From contig JBAJFE010000055.1 of assembly GCA_037903355.1 (NCBI GenBank), forward strand, positions 124,001-188,000: a stretch of 64,000 nt of DNA. The letters run 5' to 3'. Every line of letters starts with the position of its first letter. Positions within the stretch are counted from its first letter, which is position 1. Of this stretch, positions 53,337 to 64,000 are shown piece by piece. The stretch is from Trichuris trichiura (taxonomy: Eukaryota; Nematoda; Enoplea; Trichinellida; Trichuridae). The position numbers and the translations under genes are program-made. Below the pieces are notes generated by a model. That model was given only the letters and a program-made list of their open reading frames with translations. It was not told where the DNA came from and did no database searches.

Positions 53337-53525
53337 CATAGTTTCTCAACCGTTTTTGCCCCAGGGCTCCCCTAGGCCTTGTCAGGTCCCACCAGGGCCC
53401 CCTAAGCCTTGTCAGGGCCCCCTAATCCTTGTAAAGCCCCACCGTTTATTGGGACAATGTCCTGCCGCATTATCCTCCAGGGCCCCCCAGGGGGGGGGCC
53501 CAGGGCCCACGTTGAGAAACATTGG
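53337..53525. mobile_element. hAT-like MITE, left arm copy
   Basis: Termini CATAGTTTCTCAACC and GTTGAGAAACATTGG are near-inverted and bound a GC-rich, partly palindromic body. The TTCTCAAC end is typical of hAT-class elements. It lies at the inner end of the arm; the matching copy is at 58789-58944. Confidence 0.75.
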
Positions 53526-53540
53526 ATTAGACTGACTTCT

Positions 53541-54277
53541 GTGACTCTTTCTGTATTTTTCGATATACAGCAGTATTTCGCAGGCTTTTTTGCACGGGAA
53601 CGGTCCTTTGGGCGTTCAGTTTGAAAAAGTAGATCAAGCAGTTGTTTGGTAGCGAACGTTAAGGTTTAACAAAAAGACAAACTTTCTCACGGTTCATCTC
53701 CTTCGTTTAGCACAGCCATTCTCAACGGGGGGCCTGGGGCCCCCAAGGGGGGCCGAGAGGGTGCCAGGGGGGCCGAAATCGAAAATTTGGGTCTAGTATG
53801 CTACGGGGGCGCCGGAAGTGGAGGCGGCTAGTTCATAGCGTAATCTGCGACTCTACAGCGTAATTGCTGCGAACCAGTTCCCGGCCCAGTGGCCTATATG
53901 TCTCTGCACCAACCTGATGACCGGTTTAGTCTACTCTAGTCGGGAGAGGAGGTGTTAGTGAGTGCTGCTTACGTGTCCGGTTTTGAAAAAGACGAGTAAG
54001 GATTTCTACATCGTTCTGTTTTATTACGTTGGATGAGTACACCGGGTGTCTCCAACAGTCTGAATAACATTATCTTTTACGGCGATCATACATTAACGGC
54101 AGAGCTTTTATGATAGAACTCTTTACAGCGGACAGAGTTCAAACTGGCTTTCAGGAGCGGCGTGCTTTCGTCTTTAGCTTGTGGAAAGAGTCCCTCTCAG
54201 TACTAAAATAAACGACCTCATACCCAGGAAAGAATGGAGTTCCGTTGGACTCACTTTTTTAATCTCACTATCCTTTG
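53541..54277. other. left part of the central spacer
   Basis: Contains another hAT-like terminus near 53716 (CATTCTCAACGGGG followed by GC-rich sequence). No gene seen. Confidence 0.5.
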
Positions 54278-55994
54278 TTAAGGGCGAACTGAGGTCCTAT
54301 TAGATGTAGAAGGTAGCGCTTCCTCATCGTCACAATGTTTCTTCATTGCAGTAAAGTAGAATTCGAGCTTCTTTTGTTTCGCACGTGTACTTCTTTCGTA
54401 CAGCAGCTGCTTATATGGCTCCAAGCAAGCTCGGATACCTCTTGTGGTTTTCTCGCTGCGTACTGCATTACAATTATTGTCTTCACGCCATTGTAAACGC
54501 TGTTCAATAGTTTCCAATGTATCTGACAGCTCAGCAGTGGTCATTTGTCGCGGAGGAGCTTCCTGATTTTCATCATCGTCTTCTCTTCCTTCTGCTTCCC
54601 CTGCTACAGAGAGTTCCTGCAGCTCCTCGGTGATCAGCTCATCCGGTTGAGAATTCAAAATGTCCTCAATATCCTGATATTCCACTCCTTCAAAGCCTAG
54701 CCTGTTTGCCAACTGAACGCAGCTTTTAGTAATTTCGCATACTTGAGCAGAAGGCTCAAAATCTTTCAAATCGCAGATCAGATCTGGGATGAGTTTCCGC
54801 CAAACACGGTGCAAGCACTGTTTCGATACGTTATTTCAATCTTCTACGATGTTGTTAATGGCCATTCTCAGGTTATAGTTCATCCAAGATTCCATCACAG
54901 TTTCACAATTTTCTCCGTCGGTCGCGTCGATTAGCATCTTGAACGTTCGCCTTAAGTAGTAAGCTTTGAATGCTCTGATAACGCCTTGGTCAAGCGGTTG
55001 TAACAAAGAAGTGGTCCGTGCAGGCAAGAAAACAAAGTGGACATTTGGGTCTAGCTCAGCTATCATCGGTGGGTGGCTTGGCGCGCTATCCATGATTACG
55101 AGAACTTTAAAAGCCAAGTTCTTTTCGTTCGAGTATTTCTTAATGTCATTCACATAAGCCTTAGAAAAAATATCCAGGCAAACTTGGGCAGTCATCCATC
55201 CTCTTTTGCTGTAAACGCCCAAACTGCTTTTAACAATTCCCCATAGGGCTCGTGGATTGGCATGACGATGAATCATCAATGGCTTCAGCTTAAGATCCCC
55301 GTTAGCGTTGGCACTGAGCATTACAGTCACACGATCTTTCGCAGCGCAAATTTCTGCAGCATGCCTACGCTCTCTGGAAATGTAGGTCCTTTTTGGCATA
55401 CGCTTTAGCGAAAGATTTATCTCGTCGAAGTTAAAATTTTGATCGAAGCAGTAGCCCTTTTCTTTAACCAAGTTTTGCATTTCTATTGGAAATGTTTTGC
55501 GGCATCGACTTCCGCGCTTCCTGCTTCGCCACAGAGACGAACATTGTGAAAACTGTATCGATTCTTGAAACTGCAGAACCATTACTAGCAGTAAATGAAG
55601 GAATTTCAGAAGGATTTGTAGACTGTTTCTTAAGGTCTTCGTAAATGGTAACTGCTTTTTGTCTGATGATGAAAAACGTTGTTCCTATTCTTTTCAACGT
55701 TTGAGTTTCGATCCAAATGCTGAGTAGTTTTTCCATTTCTTCCAGTATCTTGGGCCTTGTTCTTACTGACATCGCAATACTTGAACTGGTTCGGCTTAGG
55801 CAAGTCTGTTTAATTTTTTCTGCATTGCTTCTAATGGTCCGCAAAGTTGATTCCTTTATGCCGGTAGCTTTGACGATATCACTTGTCGTCTCATTCCGTT
55901 CATACCGTTTCAGTATCTCAAGCTTCTCTCCAACAGTCAGCGCCTTTCTTTTTCCACCACTACCAGGTGACTTCGAATCAGGAAGCTTAGACAT
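54278..55994 (-). pseudogene. pogo/Tigger-type DDE transposase, broken
   Basis: Cut-and-paste transposase of the Tc1/mariner superfamily. The N-terminal piece (55994-55464) has a Psq/CENP-B-like helix-turn-helix (KRKALTVGEKLEILKRYE, DIVKATGIKESTLRTI). The catalytic part (55582-54836) has FNFDEINLSLKRMPKRTYIS (first Asp), VLVIMDSAPSHPPM (second Asp) and PARTTSLLQPLDQGVIRAF (third Asp). The tail (54814-54278) is acidic, ending after a Glu-rich stretch. Damage consists of frame changes around 55460-55590, where the family's GEAGSA-type block is visible only in a third frame, and an in-frame TGA between 54836 and 54814. All three catalytic acids survive, so decay is recent. Confidence 0.92.
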
Positions 55995-56044
55995 TTTCAG
56001 ATACTTAAAGGCTATCCTCAGATCGCGGAATTAGACAAAATACA

Positions 56045-56903
56045 AACGACCCTCGTTATCCGCGGATTCTATACAGCGCGGTTCGTCCGTCGTAAAATAG
56101 TGACGTCATCTTTTCACGAAAACATGCGCTCCGCTGGCTATTTTCCGGCAAGCGTAAGTCCTGAAAGATATGATTGCTGAAAACGATCCGTCCATGGAAC
56201 ATGGCATCATGGTTACACGAGGAATAACGGCTTCGTTAAAGCAGCTACAAGACTTATTCGATCAAGCGAAGAAAAGGCAGATACAGCTCCCTATAACAAT
56301 GTTTATAAACAAAGCTCCTGCAGCTGCGAAGACTAACATTTTAAGGCGAAAAGCTTTGCTACCAACAAGTTCATGAAACTTTAAAACTTGCCGTTCTCCA
56401 GGAGATCTGCGCCCACCTGCAGGAAGTGCGTAAATTGATTCCTGATGCGCCAAACGTTTCTGTCGTAGACGTGGATGTGTTCTGTGTGATGTTCACTATT
56501 TTTGCTTCAGTGCGCCTGCGTATTTTATATTTCCCCTGCTCTGTACCCATTCCGCGCACCAGTACATCGCTTAGCTCATTAAAGCAAGGCGATTTCCAGG
56601 CGTTTAAGAAAACAGCATCTTACTTTCCTGTATCCTTTCTTGTATCTAACGGCCTGGACTCTGATGGCCAACCCCATTGGACAAGCGCAGTCTCAATGAT
56701 GTCCTTATCTCGTAGCTAGATTCTGTAGTATGAAGCTTTGAAGGATAACTGGGTGGGATAACTGTTCCAGAAGGAATTCAAGCGGACAGGACGAAATACG
56801 CAGCTAGATTATAAGATATTTGGCCTTTTTCATAAGGTATCCTATATAACGCGGTAAAATGCTCAAAACGTTGGACGAATTAACCGCGGATAACGAGGGC
56901 CGC
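56045..56903. mobile_element. possible Tigger-type non-autonomous element
   Basis: CCCTCGTTATCCGCGG at 56050-56065 and its exact complement at 56884-56899 face inward, about 0.85 kb apart. This sequence resembles pogo/Tigger termini. The interior has short open frames only (for example 56170-56376), with no family match. Confidence 0.6.
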
Positions 56904-57632
56904 TTGCAATTACGAATTGAGCTCGCAATCAGACGGTGTGAATGCTTTCCGGATTCTGTGCAAGCGTACTACGACTCACCGAAGAACCTCAACGATACCT
57001 GCGCTTCGGGAGAATTGAAAATGGAAACGTCGTCTGTACACATATTCCTGCCGGCGAGAATTATTCCACCGAACATGAATACCGATCAGCAGCCTGTTTG
57101 AGTATGCATATCGCAGGATGCACAGCTGGGTCGGACACTTCTTCTGATAAGAATCCTAAACGTTTTTGTCAATTTCGCTTGTTCGTGACCGAAAAACGCG
57201 CATAAGCTAACAGCGCGGCCTTTGTTTGTTCTCGGTGGATGAAAACATGGGGAAACTTTGCCATACGTCCACGCTTTCCAGCTGGCCAAATCGCGTAAGA
57301 GCGAAAACAGAATCGCGTTATGTGCGAAAGTGCTACGATTTCAAAATTGCGTATGAGCGAAAACGCGTTATATGAGAACTACCTGTATTATCGAATTCTT
57401 GCTTGGCTGCTGGTAATTTTTCTGGCGGTAAATGTCGACGGCGGCTAAAAACTGGTGGTACAAAAGTTGTAATACGGTGTTCGACGGTATCTCTAACCGG
57501 CTCGTCTGCAGTCATACAAGACGTAAGTTCAGGAAAACGGGAGAGAACATTGTGTGACTGGCTATCTGCGTGGCGAAGAGAGCCTGTGTAGCGCCGAAAA
57601 TTAGTTTTTAGGGGTGAGCCGGTTATAATAGC

Positions 57633-58726
57633 TTACGTCTTGGCATCTATGAGCTGTTTGTACTTCACATCAACCAAGAGGTTGAAATGCCGAAAGACAT
57701 CTGCGTCGAGGATCGGGTGGCGGACATTGGCAACAAGGAAAGACCACGTAAACGAGCGACCAATTCCGAAGTATAGCGAAAGCTTACGGCTGCCGAAAGT
57801 AGCCATGCGTGACAACGAATGTGCTGGCAACACACCGACTTCCAAAGCGGTGACGACCAAAAATTTCATGTTGGAGATTTTGTGGTGAATAAACAAAAGA
57901 TGGCGGCTGGAATATAAGGCTGGGCCCTCTACCGCCTGGAATGCCCGGCGGGTCAGTTTCCCGGAAAGGTGCATGGCGGACGGCAACGACGAGCACGGGC
58001 GCCAAACTAACGATGAAAGTAACAGATGTTTGCCTGTGGCGACGATGACCTGCGACGCGTGTTGCGTCCGGTAAGCGACTTGGCGGGAGAGATGGTGAGC
58101 GATCGCAGTTGGCGACGTAGCTCGGCCACCTCTTGTTGCAACATTTTCAATTCGTCTCTGTCGTTAGCTGTACTCGTTTCAGCGACTGCGTTGATCGAAT
58201 TGTTTACCGTCATCAGCTCGTCTGCTGTGCGAGCTAGTTCTTCAATATCAGCGGCGCGCATAGATTTCAAGATGAGCTGAATGTTGGCTGGGCGGCGTTG
58301 CAGGAAGAGTAGGCGAAAAACGATGCTTTCAGGGTCCAATATGCCACTTGCCATTTGGTGCATCTGTCCTAATAGCTGTATCGGTTTCTGGTCGTCAATC
58401 TGCGACACATCCATCAAGGACCGGAATTTCTCGCTAACCGTTGGCGTGAAACGCTCAAGTAGGCTGCGCTTGAGTGTTTCATAGGGCGTATGTTCTCGAG
58501 TGTCCAACAAATCTTCGATGTCAGGACCAACAGAGTCCCGTAGGGCGGCAATGACGTAGTGGTACTTTGTTACGGAGGCTGCGACGTGACTTAAAGCGAA
58601 CTGAGCCTCGGCCTGCGCAAACCAGAGTTTTGCTTTATGGGGCCAAAACGGGGGTAGCTTAATAGCTACGGCCAATGTAGACGGTGTCGGTTTATCGTGA
58701 TCAGTGTCCATTCGTCTCGTGTCCAC
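57633..58726 (-). pseudogene. Ty3/gypsy retrotransposon gag with protease remnant
   Basis: The gag frame (58726-58007) is open for 239 residues. It begins MDTRRMDTDHDKPTPS and contains KLPPFWPHKAKLWFAQAEAQ, LLERFTPTVSEKF and a C-terminal coiled coil (DELKMLQQEVAELRRQLRSL). It ends with a partial zinc knuckle (CYFHR) at a TAG. A protease piece follows in another frame (57986-57633), with FIHHKISNMKFLV, TFGSRKLSLYFGI and HPILDADVFRHFNLLVDVK. Its catalytic Asp-Thr-Gly is destroyed (VVTALEV at the site). No reverse transcriptase, integrase or LTR was found, so this is a fragment. Confidence 0.9.
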
Positions 58727-58788
58727 GGGTCACCAGTGTTGCAGCGATGAAACAGCAAAGGCAACCGTACGCAAGACTTTACTTAACC

Positions 58789-58944
58789 CAGTGTTTCTCA
58801 ACGTGAGCCCTAGGGCCCCCTGGGGGGCCCTGGAAGATAATCCGGCAGGACATTGTCCCAATAAACGGTGGGGCCTTACAAGGATTAGGGGGGACCTGAC
58901 AAGGCCTACGGGAGCCCTGGGGCCAAAAAGGTTGAGAAACTATG
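58789..58944. mobile_element. hAT-like MITE, right arm copy
   Basis: Starts CAGTGTTTCTCAACG and ends GGTTGAGAAACTATG, with a GC-rich interior. It is the inverted copy of 53337-53525. Confidence 0.75.
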
Positions 58945-59967
58945 ATTTAACCGAATATATAATTCCAGTAATACATTCCAGAGTAGTCAAGTACAGTGCA
59001 CGAGGACTCGCGGTCCTGACCCGCTACGTCCTGCACGTTTTCGTGCCAACACGTTTTCGTGCCACTTTACCAACACTCAGCGTTTAAAACATTTTTTCTT
59101 GGCCACAAGTAGAAGCATAAGTACCGCCAAAGTTAACGTTGCTGAAACTATCGTTGTGTTTAAATAGCTACGTCCGTTACGCGCGGAAAGTGCTGTTCCT
59201 TTGATGTTGGGAAATACTCCCCGCCTTCCACTAGCGGAAAAGCAAAGCTCGTATTTGCTTACCTGCGCACTTAGTTACTGTACAGTTCTGCTTACTGTGG
59301 AAAACAAGTTCGTCAAAATCGTAGAAGAACTCTTCTCCTTCGCGGCCTAAGTCCGTTCGTGTGTGTACTGCTCACTTATGGGCAGTATAAAGAACGGATC
59401 TTGGCCTGCTGCGTAAGCGACAGCGCACCGGCACACGTAAGTTTCTCTTTTACTATTCTCACGGTAGCGACCACTAAAGGCTGCCTTATTCGGTACTTTT
59501 TCAAGCTTTTGTTTCCCTGGTTATAGCATGAACAGGAGTGGTTTGCTAATAAAATGCAACGTCACAAAGGTGTTCGATCTCCGCACTACAGTTGAGAGAA
59601 AGCAAATGACAACAGTGCTTTTTTGTTTGTTTTAGCGAATAGCTTCAGTTTTAGCCGAGCTAAATTAGCCCTTTTTGGGTTAAATAGTAAACTTCTCACG
59701 CTTGTTAGCCCATATCGTGTTGCCTTAATATTAGCTACCGAATATCACGGCGTATGAGAAGTGCCCGTAGCTAAAAAGAAAGGGGGCGGTAATGATTGGC
59801 CCAGTGACGGCGACGCTGATTGCTCAAGTCTAGGTCAATTCTGATTGGTCAGTTTTCTGTGATTGCTAATCAAGTCCAGCAGTGGGCGGCAGAAAAGCGA
59901 TTCAACCCACAAGTTTAATACTAGTTGCTTGCTAATTCACTTAAGAGGAAAATTACAAGCTTTTCAG

Positions 59968-60260
59968 TCAAACCAATAGATAAAAACAGAAAAAAGATAG
60001 AAAGGACAATAGTTTTGTTTCTGGTTCATGGTATGCCTGAGCTGATGCTGAAAGAGCGAACTTGAACCTTTCGTGGTCCATATCGAGAATAGCGTTTTTC
60101 AGGGATTGTCTCACTTTCTTAAATGCTGCGTATTCTTCCCTACCGTTATTCAACATTTGCGAAAGCATATTCTGTATGATCTCGGCGGATATAGTTTTCG
60201 ATATTTTAACAATTACCCAATTATAGCATGACTCTACGCGCTGCTTTCGATTTTGGTCTG
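59968..60260 (-). CDS. gene B, right copy, possible tail-anchored protein (3' exon)
   Basis: A 293-base minus-strand exon follows a CGCTTAG acceptor and is open to a TGA. It encodes about 97 residues: DQNRKQRVESCYNWVIVK, then SKTISAEIIQNMLSQMLNNG, EEYAAFKKVRQSLKNAILDM and HEPETK, ending in the hydrophobic stretch LLSFLSFFCFYLLV. A C-terminal hydrophobic segment with no residues after it suggests a tail anchor, although this could instead be read-through into pyrimidine-rich sequence. Codon differences from the left copy are mostly conservative. Upstream exons probably lie at 60261-60550 (one candidate reads KIAKKYSAEYLLEK) but were not fixed. Divergent from gene A at 60703. Confidence 0.6.
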
Positions 60261-60702
60261 CTAAGCGTTAAGTGAAGTTTCGGTCACCGTTTTTTACATA
60301 AAAAGAACGTTCCAGTACTCCTATCAAAATCCAAAAATTGTAAATTCTATTTTTCAAAATAAACTGTTATTTGCTTCTAAAGATTAACCCGCGTTAAGCG
60401 TACTGCATTTTAGTCCAATAGTACCTGTTTTTTAATTCTCTTAATTTAGATGGTCCCTTTTGTTGGTGTGACAATTGTTTGTTGATACTTTTTCAAGCAA
60501 ATATTCAGCGCTGTACTTTTTTGCTATTTTCTGCCGGTAGAGTAGTGGCTTAACAAAGGAAGTGAAAATTAAAATTGGTCACTCGTTATTGAAGCGACCG
60601 AAAGTGTCAAAGCGCTTTGGAGTGATTCTTCACAACCTTGCTTAATTTTAATTTGCTATTTTGCAGTTCCACTACTTCCGCTGTCCAATTCCAAAACGTT
60701 GG

Positions 60703-61057
60703 ATGGACAGCGGCAGCAAGAACCTTGTCTTGCTGCTGGAGAAGCTTTTCGTTTTAGCAAAACTTGCATGTGCTGAAGTCAGCCGCCTAATTTCGTACTT
60801 TCATTGTTCGCTGCTTTTTACAGGTAAGCAAACGCTGTGCCTTTGATCCTGCGTTAGAAAACGTACAAGGCACAGCCGTGCAGTTGCTTGAGAAGTGCGC
60901 TGAAAAAATACATAAAATATGCAATAACAATGTAGAAGAAGGTCCACTTTCAACTGGGTAAGTTGCATAGAATGCTTACAAAGGATAGCTTTGCTTTTCT
61001 AGTTTCGGTGAAAACGAAGAACCCGCATCTGACGTGGTGAAGATATTCTTAACATAA
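60703..61057 (+). CDS. gene A, right copy, hypothetical 91-residue protein
   Basis: Exons 60703-60823, 60858-60957 and 61003-61057 (121, 100 and 55 bases) are separated by introns of 34 and 45 bases and match the left copy exactly in structure. The N-terminus is LLLEKLFVLAKLACAEVSR, the middle VQLLEKCAEKIHKICNNN, the end GENEEPASDVVKIFLT. As in the left copy, an acceptor-like TTTGCAG lies 37 bases upstream of the ATG. The first exon is hydrophobic but not a classical cleaved signal peptide. The matched intron positions and conserved frame show that a real gene was duplicated. Function unknown. Confidence 0.75.
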
Positions 61058-61219
61058 TCGTTATGTTTGCCATCTATAGTGGTCGTAAAAACAAAACGGC
61101 TTGCTAACATAAAGACCGATCCGACGGGCGGCGCACAGCACCGATGACAGGCGCAGAAGAGGCCCGAGAGCTCCGCCGATTAACGTTTAAAATAAACGTT
61201 AATTTAAGGAACGAGTTCC

Positions 61220-62633
61220 AAAGCCGCAAAAAGTTTTATTTTGCATAGAGCACGTAGGCTCAATTCACAAACATGTTCAGTAAATATTCCGTAAGCAGTG
61301 ACAGCTTGCAACTTGCCTATAAATCAAGTGTACACTTGCCGTTAATTCATTTTGTCTTTCGTTTGTTGTTGGGCGGAGCGTCCGTACTGGAAAACCACAG
61401 CTGACTGCTTTATAGTAAAAAATTCTAGGACTAAGTAACTTAGTTGGTTCCTGAAAAATTGCTGGTCAGCGTGATCATCTGCCTTAACTTTCAGCATTTA
61501 CAAAGAACATGTAAACTGAATTAAAAGCATCGCAAAGTGGCCAATGAATAGGAACTGATCATTGAAGAAAACGTTTGTCATTCTAAAGCGTTAAAGTTGT
61601 CAAATTCTGCCTTCTTTTTTAGAACCTGCGGAACATCAAACAATTAAGTACAAACATTCTTAGAATATAAATGAAATGAATAACACATTTCAAGTTCAGG
61701 TTGATTCACAGTTCAAAATATTGAAATGTGAATGAACAACAGAAAATAAACTTTCGCGAACAGACACGGTCTACTGTTCAGTTGTAAATGCGCTGGTCAG
61801 CCGTTAACTTTTATGACATTTATTCCTTATAATATTTTGCTTCAATGGCAGATAGGGAACCCGAGTAAACTGAATAGCGTTTAGCCTACAGTACATTAAT
61901 AAAATCAGGTACAAACATTCTTAGTTGCCCGACGGTGTTAGCGGAAAGAGTACTGCGTATCAACAGTTTTATTCCAACGTACTGGCATAAACTTGGAGCA
62001 TTTAAGCTCCAGCTGTTTTTACGTAAATTGTTAAACTGTTATGTTCATCTTTTCAATAAAAGAAGATTTCAAAAATAGATAATTTCCTTGATTTTCTGTC
62101 ATGAATTAAGAATAGAGCAACAACTTGCCCTATTCAGAAGGTTAACTTTAACTGCTTCCTGCAAGTATTGACATATAATGTTCACTTCCTAAGCACGTTG
62201 ACTTTCGGACCAGTTTGTTTCGTCGTAGTAGTGAATGTGCATGAGTGTTTTGCAAGATAATCACGTGACATTACATTCGATCTCTCAGACGGCGATTCCA
62301 CGCAACATAAGAATGCTATTTTGATTGCACGTCAATTAACAGAACAAATTCCGGAATAAAGCAGTTGCTTCGCGAACGTACATTCTTTCATACCGCTGCG
62401 ATGGTTGTCAGCTCAGAGCATTCCGGATAACAGATGATCTAATGGATTTTCCAACACTTTACAAAGTAGTTCCTTTCCCTTCTGCAATGATAGCTTGTTA
62501 GCTATGCTTTGTTCCTGTGGTTTGCCTTGGTTCATAAGAAGAATGCGGAGGGCGAACTTAAGAAGTACAGTAGGATAAATTTATTCTTGTGAAACAAGCG
62601 TAACGTTGTCAAATAAAATGCCATTATAAAAGA
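61220..62633. other. spacer without recognised gene
   Basis: About 1.4 kb of AT-rich sequence beyond the right arm; nothing convincing. A TATAAAAG sequence lies a few bases before the ATG at 62634, too close to act as a normal TATA box for it. Confidence 0.5.
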
Positions 62634-63863
62634 ATGCGGCTGAGAGCTGCGGTTAGCACAATGCAAAGCATTACTGTGAGCATATGGGCGCTGCTACTGG
62701 CGGTTTTCAGCTTTGAAAGCCAGGCTCTGCTGGTAAGAAATCTGCGCGTGCATTAATATCAGAACTTTAAATGTGCAAGAAAGAGCTTAACACAATGACA
62801 TAAAAAACTTTATTTTATTCGGGAAGAGTACAGTCTCTAGTATTACAAACATCACGACAGTGTGCTGAGCATTTTTGGGTAAGAACAAAAAAGTTGGGGC
62901 AGAATACCTTAAGGGCGGTAATAGAAACAAATACTTGCATTTATTAAGAGAAGCTTATTTTTATTCTTATCACTATTATTCGCTGCATTAGATTGATTAG
63001 AGCTTTGAAATGTATGTATTTAATGGCAGTCGGTTTCAAGTATTACGGCTTTTTTCATGGGTGTTAAGAATACGAAGACCGCGTACGTTATCGAGAAAAA
63101 AGGCTTTATGTTGACAGCGTAAATAAAATAGAAAAAATTGACGTCCATGTGACTACGAGTGCACACACTCTCTCTCTCTTCAAATTCTGTAATGCTTTAG
63201 ATTAGACATGTATGTTTCAACAAGTATTGCTTAATTGCTTTACAGAGAATTAATAACTTTCTCAATACACCGTTATAATTTCACTGAACTTTTAATATAG
63301 CCAAAAGTTGACTGTACGATGAATTCAGCGAGCAGACTTTGAAGGTCGACTGAACTGCGCACGAACAGATTGTTTTGAACAGCGTTTGCTTTCGGCCAAG
63401 TCTCAAGACGGTACGCTCTTCAGCATTTACTCGAACTGCTTGGACGAGTGTGCAGCAGGTTGGTTAAGACTTTCCGGTTAAAGTTCGCCATATATGAAAT
63501 CACAATGCAGCCATTAGCTGACGTATACTATCAGAATGAGTTTAAAAGCAAACATAACAATATAAGCTGTTCAAAGCTTCCATCTCTTCCAGCTGAAGAA
63601 ACTCGTAACATTGGCAATCGTTCTTTCCTATCGACCGGCACGTATGAAACATAATGTCATAAACTGCGTTTTATCTCAGAAGCAAATGTTTTACAGACCG
63701 TGAACGCTGTGTTTGCACAATGTGTCGTCAAGGCTGCATTTTCGCCCACTCGATCATAAGCTTGTCAGTGCTATTCTCCATTTTCAGCACGTGTTCGTCG
63801 AGCCAAAAAATTGCAAGCACTGGGCCTGTTGGCATCCCTTCGTCCGCAGTCTCCAGTCGCTGA
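62634..63863 (+). CDS. secreted cysteine-rich protein, 131 residues
   Basis: Exons 62634-62732, 63329-63458 and 63697-63863 join in phase from ATG to TGA. Exon 1 encodes a signal peptide (QSITVSIWALLLAVFSF followed by ESQALL). Exon 2 encodes RADFEGRLNCARTDC and YSNCLDECAA and ends at the donor G|GTTGGTTAA. Exon 3 encodes a dense cysteine block, RERCVCTMCRQGC, then a hydrophobic stretch (SIISLSVLFSIF) and a Ser-rich end. Even cysteine spacing suggests disulfides. The hydrophobic C-terminal segment could be a membrane or GPI signal. It mirrors the gene at 47.1-47.9 kb in exon phase, motif and donor sequence. Family not recognised. Confidence 0.7.
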
Positions 63864-64000
63864 CAAGAGTGAAACGAAAAATATGGCTTAAATGGAGTTA
63901 GAATGCAAGGAAAAGCTTTGGCTTTTGGTTTTTTGCTTAGATGGCCTACACCAGCTGTAAGCAACAGAAGAAGCCAGTCAAATTTAGTATTTAGCGAATT

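Larger units (their letters stand above)
51085..53540. repeat. left arm of a large inverted repeat
   Basis: About 2.45 kb, imperfectly complementary to 58785-61219 and collinear throughout: paired landmarks always sum to about 112,300. It contains gene A (minus), gene B (plus), a relic of the CCGTATATCACGGCG MITE and a hAT-like MITE at its inner end. The arms differ by many substitutions and small indels, so this is not an assembly duplication. Confidence 0.93.
58785..61219. repeat. right arm of a large inverted repeat
   Basis: Inverted counterpart of 51085-53540, carrying gene B (minus), gene A (plus), the MITE relic at about 59738-59870 and the hAT-like MITE at its inner end. At 59276-59340 it also has a conserved short segment (TVENKFVKIVEELF, with synonymous third-position changes against the left arm) that may be a further small exon. 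Confidence 0.93.

Noticed and set aside
53481..53512. Very G/C-rich run that could be a CpG island or G-quadruplex promoter
   Set aside because: It is the interior of a hAT-like MITE, with a matching inverted copy near 58.81 kb.

Overview
This is animal nuclear DNA, not prokaryotic. The real genes are intron-rich, with GT-AG introns that are often only 40-65 bases long and have TTTTCAG or TTTGCAG-like acceptors, and the spacers are full of foldback repeats. I resolved exon structures by hand for five genes of recognised families: a true Hedgehog, a JIP1-type JNK scaffold, the ribosome-biogenesis factor EBP2, WDR5, and the bifunctional mRNA capping enzyme. A true hedgehog gene excludes a Caenorhabditis-like nematode. 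The compact introns, the divergent Hedgehog, many unrecognised small genes and a few TTAGGC-like hexamers suggest a poorly sampled invertebrate, perhaps a basal nematode or nematode relative. That placement is inference.

Layout: hedgehog (+) at 2.4-4.2 kb; JIP1 (-) at 6.9-12.1 kb with two foldback elements in its introns; EBP2 (-) at 14.6-15.4 kb; an 87-residue helical protein (-) at 18.2-19.1 kb; possible minus-strand exons at 21.0-21.7 kb; WDR5 (+) at 23.0-24.8 kb, including a GC-AG intron; and the capping enzyme (+) at 27.3-33.6 kb. One capping-enzyme intron contains a nearly complete Penelope-like retroelement in antisense, and another contains a TA-flanked MITE. Between 34 and 43 kb are three small spliced genes of unknown function.

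The last 17 kb is the most unusual part. Two inverted arms of about 2.45 kb (51.09-53.54 and 58.78-61.22 kb) each carry a three-exon gene with identical exon lengths (gene A) and a possible tail-anchored protein (gene B). Outside the arms, and also in mirror orientation, lie two paralogous genes for secreted cysteine-bearing proteins (47.1-47.9 kb minus and 62.6-63.9 kb plus). I read this as an old inverted duplication of a multigene block. Its centre has since filled with transposon debris: a broken pogo/Tigger transposase, a Ty3/gypsy gag with protease remnant, and hAT-like MITEs.

JIP1, EBP2, WDR5, the capping enzyme and hedgehog are housekeeping or signalling genes and show no sign of functional clustering. 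Exon boundaries were placed by eye from splice consensus, phase and family alignment from memory. No database search was run.
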